Shown here: positions 29,825-40,052 of the stretch, one piece after another
How the letters are laid out: each line of letters begins with the position of its first letter
Numbering within the stretch: the first letter of the stretch is position 1
Assembly: GCA_024275485.1 (NCBI GenBank)
Contig: JAJRZA010000009.1
Span: forward strand, 1-64,000
DNA length: 64,000 nucleotides
Direction: 5' to 3'
Source of the DNA: Candidatus Krumholzibacteriota bacterium
GTDB taxonomy: Bacteria; Krumholzibacteriota; Krumholzibacteriia; LZORAL124-64-63
The notes under the pieces: model-generated
Database searches by the model: none
The model's input: the letters and a program-made list of their open reading frames with translations, nothing else
What the model was told of the DNA's origin: nothing
Position numbers and translations under genes: made by a program

Positions 29825-30846
29825 GTGATCAGCCTCAGGTCTCGTCGGGCCTACTGCTGGTAGACAAACCAGCGGGTGTTACATCGCACACCGTGGTTGC
29901 CCATGTGCGGAAATCCCTGCTCTTGGTTTACCCTCAATGGGATCCTCGGCGCCGCGTCGTCCGGAAACGGGGAGGGCCGAGGCCGCCTCGTTTCAAGGTT
30001 GGCCACGCAGGTACGCTGGACCCGCTGGCAACGGGGCTGCTTCTGATCCTGGTGGGCAAAGGTTCTCGCCTTTCGCCCTTCCTCATGGGCCTTGATAAAT
30101 CCTATCTGGCCACGGTTCGTTTTGGAGAGGCAACCGACTCACTCGATGCCGATGGCACGGTTGTTGCCACTGCTGAAGTTCCTGCTGATCCGACAGTAAT
30201 TCATCAGCAGCTGGACCGGTTTCGCGGGAAAATCCAACAGGTACCGCCTGCCGTCAGCGCACTGAAATTCCAGGGCCAACCCCTTTACAAATTGGTGCGA
30301 CAGGGAAAACCATTGCCGGAACTCAAGGCCCGTCCGGTGAATATTTCCAAGCTGGTGATTCAGGGTACGCGCTGGGCCGATGCAGAGGTGGATTTGCTGG
30401 TGGAATGCTCTAGCGGCACCTATATCCGCTCTCTGGCCCGGGATCTGGCCCAGGCCTCAGGAACTGAAGGCCACATTGCCGGACTCAGACGTTTGACGGT
30501 GGGTCCATATTCCGTTGACCAGGCGGTCAGTCGGATCATGGAAATCGCTGGAGAGCAAATGGCCGCCGGACTTTTGTCTTTGAGCGAGGCCCTGGATCAC
30601 ATACCCTGTCTTGAAGTGGACGAGGCCCAGGCTGCGGCCTTGCGGCAGGGGACCCAGCCGGAACCATCCCTGTTGGATCAACTTGGCGAAAGCTTTGGCA
30701 AGGATGACAAAGTGGGGGCCATTTTTCGCATGGTCGGCCCAACCGGTGATCTGGTTGCCGTTGGCCGTGTGGAAGAAGAAACCGGGCTACCAAAACTTGC
30801 AGCGGTCATTCCGACGGAAACGGAGGATCCCGATTCATGCGTCTGA
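29821..30846 (+). CDS. truB: tRNA pseudouridine55 synthase TruB
   Basis: LLLVDKPAGVTSH, GHAGTLDPLATGLLLI, SSGTYIRSLARDLA. Confidence 0.95.
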   Translation: MSDQPQVSSGLLLVDKPAGVTSHTVVAHVRKSLLLVYPQWDPRRRVVRKRGGPRPPRFKVGHAGTLDPLATGLLLILVGKGSRLSPFLMGLDKSYLATVRFGEATDSLDADGTVVATAEVPADPTVIHQQLDRFRGKIQQVPPAVSALKFQGQPLYKLVRQGKPLPELKARPVNISKLVIQGTRWADAEVDLLVECSSGTYIRSLARDLAQASGTEGHIAGLRRLTVGPYSVDQAVSRIMEIAGEQMAAGLLSLSEALDHIPCLEVDEAQAAALRQGTQPEPSLLDQLGESFGKDDKVGAIFRMVGPTGDLVAVGRVEEETGLPKLAAVIPTETEDPDSCV

Positions 30847-31925
30847 TCAGGCTGACGGAACAATACATCACGGAAATTATTGAGGGACGCCTGGGTTTGC
30901 GTGGGCCGCAGCTTGAATCCTGTTCACTGACCCTGGGCTCCTTTGACGGATTGCACAGGGGTCACCGAAAACTGTTGGCCGTCACAGGGGAAGCCCGCCG
31001 TCGATTGAACCTGGCCGAGAGTGCCATCTTCACTTTTCGACAACATCCCCGTCAGCTGTTGGATGCAGGAACCACCCCCTTTTTGCTGACCACCTGGAGG
31101 GAAAAGCTGAGTCTGTTGGAGGACTTGGGTTGCCGGGTCATCGTGGCGGCTGATTTTTGCCCTGCCCTGGCTGGATTGGACTATCGCACTTTTGTAGATA
31201 AATTCCTGGTTGGCTACCTGGGAATGCGTCACCTGGTTGTGGGGCACGATGCCCATTTGGGTGCCGGCCGCCAGGGAACTGCCACGACGCTGGCTGCCCT
31301 GGGTGCAGAATTGGGTTTTGGTTTTGAAGCTTTGGAGCCGGTGCGGGAAGGTAATTTGGTTGTCAGCAGCTCGGTCATCCGCCAAGCTGTGTCCGCCGGA
31401 AAAATGGAGCAGGCTACTGCCTTGCTGGGGCGGCCCTTCACTCTTTGGGGTGAGGTTTGTCCAGGTGATCGACGCGGTCGTGAGATTGGTTATCCAACAG
31501 CCAACGTGCAACCCCTGGACCGACTGAAATTACTTCCCGAGCCGGGTGTGTATGCCGTGCGGGTTCAGGTGCCGGGAGATGTGGTTGATGAAAAATGCGC
31601 CGGTGTCCTGGCGGAAGTGAGCGAAAGCCTGCCGGAGGTGGATTCCCAGGGCGAGTTGGTTGGAACCGGTGCCGGACGCTGGTGTGTCTTTGGTGGTATG
31701 CTGAACTACGGACATGTGCCCACTTTTCATGGCGACGGGCTCCTGGAGCCCCGGATCGAAGCCAATATTTTTGGTTTCGAGGGTGACTTGCGCGGACGCA
31801 ACATCAAGGTTGACTGGATCAGCCGGTTGCGCAGGGAAAGACGATTTGACAGTGCCACACAATTGGTTGAGCAATTGACCATAGATGGCAGGGAGGCCAA
31901 GAAGGTATTGGGTCTCCCGATTTGA
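30837..31925 (+). CDS. ribF: Bifunctional riboflavin kinase/FAD synthetase
   Basis: LTLGSFDGLHRGHRKLL, SSVIRQAVSAGKMEQATALLGRPF, GREIGYPTANVQP. Confidence 0.92.
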   Translation: MRLIRLTEQYITEIIEGRLGLRGPQLESCSLTLGSFDGLHRGHRKLLAVTGEARRRLNLAESAIFTFRQHPRQLLDAGTTPFLLTTWREKLSLLEDLGCRVIVAADFCPALAGLDYRTFVDKFLVGYLGMRHLVVGHDAHLGAGRQGTATTLAALGAELGFGFEALEPVREGNLVVSSSVIRQAVSAGKMEQATALLGRPFTLWGEVCPGDRRGREIGYPTANVQPLDRLKLLPEPGVYAVRVQVPGDVVDEKCAGVLAEVSESLPEVDSQGELVGTGAGRWCVFGGMLNYGHVPTFHGDGLLEPRIEANIFGFEGDLRGRNIKVDWISRLRRERRFDSATQLVEQLTIDGREAKKVLGLPI

Positions 31926-31967
31926 AGGAATGCCAATGGGGTTGTTGCACAATCCGGGGAGAGTTGA

Positions 31968-33248
31968 ATGAGAGTTGCTGTAATCGGTGCCGGTAAAATG
32001 GGGTTGCCCCTTGCCGCCTTCATGGCCTCCAGGGATCTGACTGTGGCCGTATGTGATATCAACAAGGAACTGGTTGAGGAAATCAATTCCGGACATTGTC
32101 CCATTGAAGAACCGGGTCTGCCGGAAATTTTGGAATGCTCGGTGGCTGATGGGAATCTGGTGGCAACCACGGAGACGGTGGAGGCAGTGTGCCAGGCCGA
32201 TGTGGTGGTGATCATCGTGCCGGCACTGATCAATGACGAATACGACATTGATCTTTCGGTTCTCGAATCGGTGACTGAACAGGTTGCCGAAGCCTTGCAC
32301 CCGGGATTGTTGGTCTGCTTTGAAACTACAGTTTCGGTGGGCACTGTCCGCACCCGCTTTGTACCGATCCTGGAGCAAAGCGGCTTAAAGTGTGGGGAAG
32401 ATTTTCATGTTTGTTTCTCTCCCGAGAGGGTCAAAAGTCGTATGGTGTTGCAGCGCCTTAGCGAGACTCCCAAGGTGGTTGGGGGCTTCAACGAAAAGTC
32501 ATGCCGACTGGGAGAAGAATTCTACACTCGGGCCCTCGGGGCCGAGGTGCTGGACGTTGGCACCCTGGAGGCCGCGGAATTCACCAAATTAGTGGGCATG
32601 TTGTACCGGGACGTGAACATTGCCCTGGTCAATCAGATTTCCCGTTACGCGGAAACCATCGGCATGGATTTGGGCCGCATCATTCCGGCGGCCAACACCA
32701 ATGGCGAGGCCCATCTCCTTTTACCCGGCATTGGCGTGGGAGGCCATTGCGCTCCCGTGTATCCCTGGTTCATCATTCGTGATGCTGAACGGCACGGTGT
32801 GGATTTGACCCTGGCCAAAACTTCCCGCAGTTTGAACGATGGGCAATCCGAACACGTTGTCCAGAGGCTGGAGGAAGAACTGGGTGGTCTGACGGGCAGG
32901 CGCGTTCTGGTATTGGGCCTGGCCTTCCGTCCCCAGGTCAAGGAACCGGCATTTTCACCGGCTTTCCTGGTGCGCGAGGCCCTGGCCAAACGGGATGCGG
33001 AAATTTTTCTCCACGATCACCATTTCACCGCTGGCGAAATAGGTGATCATGGCTTCCGCACTGGTGAGTTGGATGATCCTGACGGTTGGGATGCCTTGGT
33101 GCTGGTGACCGGGCACCGTCGTTATCGGGATCTGGATTTCAAGTCCCTGGCCGCCGCAGGACTGAAGGTTGTTGTTGATGGCCGGAACCTCTGGAGCCCG
33201 GATTCGATTCGTGATGAGGGTTTGAGTTATATTGGCATTGGTCGGTAA
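31968..33248 (+). CDS. UDP-glucose/GDP-mannose dehydrogenase family nucleotide-sugar dehydrogenase
   Basis: MRVAVIGAGKMGLPLAAFMA, GVGGHCAPVYPWFI, VLGLAFRPQVKE. Confidence 0.88.
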   Translation: MRVAVIGAGKMGLPLAAFMASRDLTVAVCDINKELVEEINSGHCPIEEPGLPEILECSVADGNLVATTETVEAVCQADVVVIIVPALINDEYDIDLSVLESVTEQVAEALHPGLLVCFETTVSVGTVRTRFVPILEQSGLKCGEDFHVCFSPERVKSRMVLQRLSETPKVVGGFNEKSCRLGEEFYTRALGAEVLDVGTLEAAEFTKLVGMLYRDVNIALVNQISRYAETIGMDLGRIIPAANTNGEAHLLLPGIGVGGHCAPVYPWFIIRDAERHGVDLTLAKTSRSLNDGQSEHVVQRLEEELGGLTGRRVLVLGLAFRPQVKEPAFSPAFLVREALAKRDAEIFLHDHHFTAGEIGDHGFRTGELDDPDGWDALVLVTGHRRYRDLDFKSLAAAGLKVVVDGRNLWSPDSIRDEGLSYIGIGR

Positions 33249-33417
33249 TATTTTGGCCGAGCCAGTGGCCTTTTGCCCGTATGGGTACAACAGCTGACTC
33301 TTGACCAGTGCCTGCAAGTCGGGCATCATACGATGGTTCAGGTCTTCAGTGGAACTAAATTTATCATTCCCGATTCGGGGTGGTTTTCCAGGCCAAGGAT
33401 GGCCGGGTGGTGAAAAA

Positions 33418-35895
33418 ATGAGTTTGGAAAAATTCCGTCAGGGTCTTGGGCTGGCTGGGCTGTGGCTGGTACTTCTCATCTTGGTGAATTTTGCCTTGCC
33501 ATGGCAGGTTCTGGCCAATCCCACACCCGCAATGGTCGACGAAGCCATGCGACGAACAGGGCTGAGCCGTGAAGAAGTACTGCGCCTGTATGCCGAGAAG
33601 AAGGGGGCAGCCAATACAGAGGCATTCTCCGAGCAGGCACCAGATGTTCAGGCTCCCGGCCGCCAAGATATGCAGGGTATCGATGATAGTCGCCCTGGTT
33701 CAGATTCCAGGGACCGCAACCAGCGCAGCAATCTTGATGGCCTAGCCGATGACTATCTGCCCACGGCTGTGCTTCCATTTCAAATGGCTCTGGCCCAGAA
33801 AGATTCTCTCGGCAAGGGTTTTCCCGATTCCTTGATGCTGGAAATGGAATTTGTTCCTCTCTTTGGTCACAATTTTTTTCGTCTGGATGAAGGCCTTTTC
33901 ATCCCGCCATCTTTTGGACCGGTACCTCGGGACTACCAGTTGGGCGTGGGGGACGAAGTGGTAGTCGATGTATGGGGAGGAGTGGAGTTCCGCCTGACCC
34001 GTCTGGTTGACCGCGACGGTTCAATCATCCTGCCGCGAGCCGGTAAAATCCACTGTGCAGGACGAACCCTGGAACAGGTCTCCAAGAGTATTCGGCACAA
34101 ATTGGGCCAATTCCATTCCAGCATTGATGAAGACGGCCCCGATAACGATGGCGACGATGGGGATACTTTTGTTGAGATTTCGCTGGGTACCCTACGGGGA
34201 ATCCGGGTTTTCGTTATTGGCGAGATCACTCGGCCAGGCAGTTACGAATTGAGCTCTCTTTCCACGGTTCTGGGTGCGCTGTACGCCGCCGGTGGGCCGG
34301 CAGAAACTGGTTCCCTGCGGGAGATTCGTCTGGTACGCCATGGACAGACTTTGGGAACCCTGGACCTGTATGGCTACCTTTTGGATGGAATGCGCGATGG
34401 CGATCTGCGCCTGCGCGATGGAGATACCATTCTGGTTCCCGGCCGTGGCCCCACTGTTCGCATTGAAGGAGAAGTCCAGAGACCCATCCGGTTTGAAATG
34501 AAACAGGGCGAAAACCTTGGTGATCTTTTTCGTTTTGCCGGTGGTTTCACCGCCCTGGCCGCTCCTTCTACTGTTCATTTGCGCCGAATTGTTCCCATTG
34601 CCGAACGTCGGCCCGGTCAACCGGACATGATCCTGTTGGATGTTCCTTTCGACGCGGTCAAAATGCAGCCCGTTTCCGGGGAACCTTTTTTGGTGTCGGA
34701 TGGCTGCCTGGTGCTTGTCGATATCATCGATGATCGATTGGAAAACTGGGTTGAGGTCATTGGTAGCGTCAAACAGCCCGGTATCTATGAATTCCGTCCA
34801 GGAATGAGGGCTGCCGACCTGATCGTCGTTGCTGGCGGTTTGTGGCCTGATGCCCTGACTGAAAGGGCAACGATTGATCGCATGGACAGTGATCGTCGTT
34901 TGACGTCCTTGTCGTTCAAGTTGGACATGGAATTGAAAGGTGATGCCGAACCTGTTTTGCTGCAGGCCATGGATGAGTTGCACGTGTTTTCCCGTTGGGA
35001 TGTGCTGGATCGGCCGCAGGTTCATATCACCGGTGAGGTTTACGAGGAAATCACCGTGGATTTCCGCGAAGGAATGACCGTTCGGGATCTGGTGCTCAAG
35101 GCCGGTGGGTTGAAACAAAGTGCCGATTTGTTTGAAGCCCAGATCAACCGGGTTCGTATGGATGCCGTGAGCAGTCATGACATGATCAATCGGCCCAACC
35201 AGACTATTGAAGTCATCCAGGTTGTTCTAGGTGAGGATTTTCTTGCGGCGGACGAGAGTATTTCTTTGCAGGCCTATGATCGAGTGGCCATTCGCAAACT
35301 CCCGTGGTGGGAATTGCAGCGGACGGTGTCGTTGAGTGGGGAAGTCTTTTATCCGGGCGTATTCAGTCTGGAACGCCAGGATGAAAGGATCTCGTCCCTC
35401 ATATCCCGAGCCGGTGGTTTGAAACCGGATGCGTATCTTCTTGGAGCCCGAGTGATCCGCCAGCAAGACGAGGTGGGCAACATCGCCATTGATCTTATGA
35501 AGGCCCTGAGCCATCCGGGCAGTCAATTTGATTTGGTTTTGCAGAACGGAGACCAGGTCCTGATTCCCGACAACATGCAAACCGTCAAAGTGGTTGGGGA
35601 AGTTGGGTTTCCCACCAGCCTGATCTTTGAAAACGATAAGGATATCGATTTCTATGTGAACAGGGCGGGCGGATATCTGGACCAGGCGGATAAGGGAAAA
35701 TCCAGGGTTGTATGGCCCAATGGAATGAGTCTGCCGAACAAGGGAGGCTCGCGGGTGGTTGCCGGTTCTACCATTATTGTTCCAATCAAACCTCCTCAAC
35801 TCGGAAAATCCAAGATGGAAACCATGACTGAAATCACTGCCATTCTGGCGGGGTTGGCGACAGTCTGGTTGGTCATCGACAATACAAGCAGATGA
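33418..35895 (+). CDS. Polysaccharide export outer-membrane protein (Wza-like) with multiple SLBB domains
   Basis: PRDYQLGVGDEVVVDVWGGVEFRLTRLVDRDGSIILPRAGKIHCAGRTL, then several SLBB repeats (RPGSYEL..., QPGIYEFRPGMRAADLI). Confidence 0.9.
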   Translation: MSLEKFRQGLGLAGLWLVLLILVNFALPWQVLANPTPAMVDEAMRRTGLSREEVLRLYAEKKGAANTEAFSEQAPDVQAPGRQDMQGIDDSRPGSDSRDRNQRSNLDGLADDYLPTAVLPFQMALAQKDSLGKGFPDSLMLEMEFVPLFGHNFFRLDEGLFIPPSFGPVPRDYQLGVGDEVVVDVWGGVEFRLTRLVDRDGSIILPRAGKIHCAGRTLEQVSKSIRHKLGQFHSSIDEDGPDNDGDDGDTFVEISLGTLRGIRVFVIGEITRPGSYELSSLSTVLGALYAAGGPAETGSLREIRLVRHGQTLGTLDLYGYLLDGMRDGDLRLRDGDTILVPGRGPTVRIEGEVQRPIRFEMKQGENLGDLFRFAGGFTALAAPSTVHLRRIVPIAERRPGQPDMILLDVPFDAVKMQPVSGEPFLVSDGCLVLVDIIDDRLENWVEVIGSVKQPGIYEFRPGMRAADLIVVAGGLWPDALTERATIDRMDSDRRLTSLSFKLDMELKGDAEPVLLQAMDELHVFSRWDVLDRPQVHITGEVYEEITVDFREGMTVRDLVLKAGGLKQSADLFEAQINRVRMDAVSSHDMINRPNQTIEVIQVVLGEDFLAADESISLQAYDRVAIRKLPWWELQRTVSLSGEVFYPGVFSLERQDERISSLISRAGGLKPDAYLLGARVIRQQDEVGNIAIDLMKALSHPGSQFDLVLQNGDQVLIPDNMQTVKVVGEVGFPTSLIFENDKDIDFYVNRAGGYLDQADKGKSRVVWPNGMSLPNKGGSRVVAGSTIIVPIKPPQLGKSKMETMTEITAILAGLATVWLVIDNTSR

Positions 35896-35997
35896 GATTT
35901 CGAGGTTTTCCTTGTGAAGTGACCCCCAAATCTTCTATTCTTTCCTGAAGATTGGCACTTTATTGTGATATTGAATTCCCCGAAGGGGTTTTAGCCA

Positions 35998-36660
35998 GTG
36001 TATGAAATTTTTTTTAAGCGTCTTCTGGATTTCTTTCTGGCTTTCTGGGGGTTGGTCTTTCTTTTTCCCATACTGGCGGTGACCGCCCTTTTGATTCGTT
36101 TCCCGGTGCAGAGCCGGGAGCGTGGGCCGATTTTTTACCGTGGGGAACGAACGGGGCGACACGGCGTTTCTTTTAGCATGTTCAAATTTCGTAGCATGGT
36201 GACCGATGCCGACAAGATCGGACCGTCATCCACATCTGCGGATGATCCTCGCCTGACCAGCATGGGGCTTTTTTTGCGGCGTTTCAAACTTGATGAACTG
36301 CCCCAGCTTTTGAATGTTCTGGCTGGTGACATGAGTTTTGTCGGCCCGCGGCCAGAGGTGAAGAAATTCACCGATCAGTTCAACGAAGAAGAGCAGGGCA
36401 TTCTCAGTGTCAGACCTGGAATTACCGACTGGGCTTCCCTGAACTGTCCCAACGAAGAAGACGTTCTGGATGCCTGCAAGGATCAATATCCCGATGCGGA
36501 TGCCGCTTATGCAGCGATCATTCGACCGGAAAAGCTGCGTCTGCAGCTGAAATACGTGCGCCACCATAACCTGATCATCGATATTAAAATTATCTTTCTG
36601 ACTGTCCTGGCAGTTTTGAAGAAGACCAATGCGGATGCGGTAAGCGTCCCAGCCCCATAG
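35998..36660 (+). CDS. Polyprenyl-phosphate sugar-1-phosphate transferase (initiating glycosyltransferase)
   Basis: KRLLDFFLAFWGLVFLFPI, MFKFRSM, FLRRFKLDELPQLLNVLAGDMSFVGPRPE. Confidence 0.93.
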   Translation: MYEIFFKRLLDFFLAFWGLVFLFPILAVTALLIRFPVQSRERGPIFYRGERTGRHGVSFSMFKFRSMVTDADKIGPSSTSADDPRLTSMGLFLRRFKLDELPQLLNVLAGDMSFVGPRPEVKKFTDQFNEEEQGILSVRPGITDWASLNCPNEEDVLDACKDQYPDADAAYAAIIRPEKLRLQLKYVRHHNLIIDIKIIFLTVLAVLKKTNADAVSVPAP

Positions 36661-36668
36661 GAGACAAC

Positions 36669-38846
36669 ATGAGCAGCATTGCCAAGGGCAATGAGCAGGG
36701 CGGCTTTCGCGGAATCTGCGCCAATGATCTAAAGGGGTACCACCGCATGATGGTGCGTATTCGTTGTGCCGAAGAGAAAATTGCGGATCTGGTGCGGGAT
36801 GAAAAAATTGACGAAAACGGCGATCTTGTCTACGACGAAAACGGCGAAGTCGTGCGTCTGAAAAAGGAAGTTATCTGTCCCGTACATTTATATTCCGGTG
36901 AAGAAGCGGTGGCCGTTGGCATAAGTGCCCATCTCACCGATGATGATTTTATTTTTGGCGCCCACCGTTCCCACGGTCATTATCTGGCCAAAGGCGGCGA
37001 TCTGCAGGAGATGATGTCCGAGGTTTTTGGCAGGGTGACCGGTTGTGCCCATGGTCGAGGTGGATCCATGCATCTGGTGGCTCCGCATATTGGCTTCCCT
37101 GGTGCCACTCCCATTGTCGCCTCCTCCATTCCCCATGCCGTGGGTGCGGGTATGCGTTCGGTCATCAGGGGCGAGGCCCGGGTTGCCGTAAGTTATTTTG
37201 GTGACGGAGCCACCGAAGAAGGTCGCTTTCATGAGAGTCTGAATTTGGCGGCGACCATGAAGTTGCCGGTGATTTTTGTCTGCGAAAACAATCTTTATTC
37301 CAGCCATGTGCGCATCGACAACAGGAGGCCGGCCGATACCATTTATCAGCATGCCATTCCATTTGATATGCCCGGGGTCCGGGTCGATGGCAACAACTTC
37401 TTTGAAGTCTACGATGCGGGCAGGGCGGCTGTGGAACGTGCCCGCAGCGGAGCCGGACCGACCCTCATTGAAGCCCGCACCTATCGCATTCATGGTCACG
37501 TTGGTGCCAATCTGGACTTGGAAAAGGGACTCCGAAACCGCATGGAATTCGACATGTGGATGGACCGTGACCCGATTCCCAAGCTGGAACGGCTACTGAT
37601 CAGTGAGGGAATTCTGGGAAAAGAAGAGGCCCAGGAGGTTCACGACTTCGAAACTTCCGAGGTTAACCGGTGTGTGGAGCAGGCGCGCACTGATCCCTGG
37701 CCCAAAGTTGCCGATATGATGGCTTACACCACCAGCGAGGTCAGTCAACCAATTCCCGATGCAAAAAAGTTGCCGCGCCTGGACAACCATGGCAACGAAC
37801 TGGACCACGATATCCTGAACATCGGCGATGCCATTCGAGAAGCCACCGAGCAACTGATGGATTCCGATGACAGTTACGTCATTATCGGGCAAGGGGTGAA
37901 CAGCCCCTGGTATGTCGGCAATACCGCCAAGGGATTGTTCCGCAAATTCGGCCCCAAGCGGGTTATCGATACGCCCATCAGCGAGGATGCCGTATCGGGT
38001 GCCGCCATCGGCATGGGCATGGTTGGCATGCGGCCCATGGTCATTCATCCCCGAGTTGATTTTGCCCTGCTGGGCACCGAACAGTTCCTGGGTCAGGCTG
38101 CCAACTGGCATTACATGACCGGGGGCCGGGTGACAGTGCCCATTGTGGCCCGATTGATTGTCAACCGCGGAGGCGAGCAGGCGGCCCAGCACAGCCAAAG
38201 CCTGCAGGCCATGTTTGCCCACGTGCCTGGTCTCAAGGTGGTCATGCCTTCCAATGCTTATGACGCCAAGGGCCTGCTCGTGGCGGCTTTGCTGTCCGAC
38301 GATCCGGTTATCTATATCGATGATCGTTGGGCCTACGACAATACCAGTGAAGTTCCCCGTGAGCTCTACACGGTGGAGTTGGGTAAGGGTGTTGTCCGCC
38401 GCTGGGGTACTGATTTGACAGTGGTGGCCTCCAGTTATTTGAACCCCATGGCCATCAAGGCTGCCGAAGAGTTGGCTGCCGAAGGTGTGGAGGTGGAGGT
38501 CATTGACCCGCGCACTCTCAAGCCTTTGGATACCGAGATGATTCTCAAATCCGTGGCCAAAACCGGTAAATTGTTGGTGGCTGACGGTGGTTGGGATGCT
38601 TACGGGTTTACGGCTGAAGTTGCCGCGGTGGTAGCTGCCAGCGAGGTTGTTACCAAGTTGAGGGCTCCAGTCTCAAGGGTGGGCTTGCCTGCCTGCCCGG
38701 CGCCCATGAGCGCTCCCCTGGAAAAGAATTATTTTATTGATGTGGAACGCCTGAAGGCCAAAATCATGGCCTTGCATCTGGCTGGGGTGGAGAAATCCCC
38801 TTATGATTCCAGGCAGGAATCTCGCCGCAAGGCTGGCACTGAATAA
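36669..38846 (+). CDS. Thiamine-pyrophosphate 2-oxoacid dehydrogenase E1-like protein, alpha and beta subunits fused
   Basis: Alpha half: HLYSGEEAVAVG, GRGGSMHL, SYFGDGATEEGRFHESLNLA. Beta half: DTPISEDAVSGAAIGMGMVGMRPMV, NRGGEQAAQHSQSLQAMFAHVPGLKVVMPS. Confidence 0.9.
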   Translation: MSSIAKGNEQGGFRGICANDLKGYHRMMVRIRCAEEKIADLVRDEKIDENGDLVYDENGEVVRLKKEVICPVHLYSGEEAVAVGISAHLTDDDFIFGAHRSHGHYLAKGGDLQEMMSEVFGRVTGCAHGRGGSMHLVAPHIGFPGATPIVASSIPHAVGAGMRSVIRGEARVAVSYFGDGATEEGRFHESLNLAATMKLPVIFVCENNLYSSHVRIDNRRPADTIYQHAIPFDMPGVRVDGNNFFEVYDAGRAAVERARSGAGPTLIEARTYRIHGHVGANLDLEKGLRNRMEFDMWMDRDPIPKLERLLISEGILGKEEAQEVHDFETSEVNRCVEQARTDPWPKVADMMAYTTSEVSQPIPDAKKLPRLDNHGNELDHDILNIGDAIREATEQLMDSDDSYVIIGQGVNSPWYVGNTAKGLFRKFGPKRVIDTPISEDAVSGAAIGMGMVGMRPMVIHPRVDFALLGTEQFLGQAANWHYMTGGRVTVPIVARLIVNRGGEQAAQHSQSLQAMFAHVPGLKVVMPSNAYDAKGLLVAALLSDDPVIYIDDRWAYDNTSEVPRELYTVELGKGVVRRWGTDLTVVASSYLNPMAIKAAEELAAEGVEVEVIDPRTLKPLDTEMILKSVAKTGKLLVADGGWDAYGFTAEVAAVVAASEVVTKLRAPVSRVGLPACPAPMSAPLEKNYFIDVERLKAKIMALHLAGVEKSPYDSRQESRRKAGTE

Positions 38847-38852
38847 ACCTTT

Positions 38853-38884
38853 CGGCCCGCCTTGAGACGGGCCGATTCTTTATT
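38853..38884 (+). terminator. Putative intrinsic terminator
   Basis: CGGCCCG-ccttgaga-CGGGCCG followed by attcttt. Confidence 0.5.
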
Positions 38885-38935
38885 ACCTGGTTTTTCCGAC
38901 CCGTCCGGTTGGGCAGCAGCAGGAGGCTGAAAATC

Positions 38936-40042
38936 ATGGCTTTTAAAGTCAAATTCATCGATCCACCCCGCAATTATGCCATGATCAAAGAAGAAATCGA
39001 CGCTGCCTATTTTGACGTCATGAACAAAGGCGATTTGATCATGCGTGGGCACCTCAGCCAGTTTGAAGAGAATCTGGCCGATTTTGCCGGTACGAAATAT
39101 GCCATTGGCGTCAATAGCGGGTACGACGCGCTGCAGGTTTCCATCCGGGCTCTGGGTATTGGCACCGGGGACGAAGTCATCGTCCCCGCCCACACCTTTG
39201 TGGCTTCTGCCAGCGCAATTGTCAATCATGGTGCCAAAGCCGTGCTGGTAGACGTTGGAGCTGACCACAACATCGATTGCGACCTGATCGAAGCGGCGAT
39301 CACCTCCCAGACCAAAGCCATCATGCCGGTACACTTGAATGGACTGATGGCGGATATGCAACGGGTAATGGAAATATCGGAAAAACATGGACTGAAGGTA
39401 ATCGAAGATGCCTGTCAAAGTCTGGGAGCCAATGTGGACGGCAAGGGGGCAGGCAGTTGGGGCGATACCGGTTGTTGGAGTTTCTATCCGTTTAAAATTC
39501 TTGGTGGATATGGAGATGGCGGTGCGATCACCACCAACGACAAGGAACTCTACGATTTTGCCCGGCGAATCCGCTTCAACGGTGAAGAACGCGAGACCGG
39601 TCAATACCATGGCCATGGCTATACCTGTCTTTTGGACAATTTGCAGGCCGCCTGGTTGGATGTGAAGCTGGCACATTTGCCTGGCTGGATCGAACGACGT
39701 CGGGCCATAGCAGCCAAATACGGTGGAGGTCTATCAGGAGTGGGTGATCTTGTGCTGCCTCTTGACAACCGGGACAATTTCCGGCATGTCTACCAGAATT
39801 ATGTCATCAGCACCTCACGTCGGGAAGAACTCTTCAACTACCTCACCGAAAATGGTGTGGAAACTTTGGTGCACTGGCGCAAACCTTACTATCACCACAC
39901 GGCCCTGGAACTGGAAGACAAGGGTTATCCGGTGACCGAAAAACTGTCCGCCGAAGTAATCTCCCTGCCCATGAATGTCGAGATCAACGATGAGGAGGTT
40001 GGTATCGTCATAGATACGGTGCGGGCCTTCTTTGCCTCCTGA
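38936..40042 (+). CDS. DegT/DnrJ/EryC1/StrS family PLP-dependent aminotransferase
   Basis: GVNSGYDALQVSIRALGIGTGDEVIVPAHTFVASASAI, VIEDACQSLGA, GCWSFYPFKILGGYGDGGAITTND. Confidence 0.93.
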   Translation: MAFKVKFIDPPRNYAMIKEEIDAAYFDVMNKGDLIMRGHLSQFEENLADFAGTKYAIGVNSGYDALQVSIRALGIGTGDEVIVPAHTFVASASAIVNHGAKAVLVDVGADHNIDCDLIEAAITSQTKAIMPVHLNGLMADMQRVMEISEKHGLKVIEDACQSLGANVDGKGAGSWGDTGCWSFYPFKILGGYGDGGAITTNDKELYDFARRIRFNGEERETGQYHGHGYTCLLDNLQAAWLDVKLAHLPGWIERRRAIAAKYGGGLSGVGDLVLPLDNRDNFRHVYQNYVISTSRREELFNYLTENGVETLVHWRKPYYHHTALELEDKGYPVTEKLSAEVISLPMNVEINDEEVGIVIDTVRAFFAS

Positions 40043-40052
40043 AGGTGAGATA

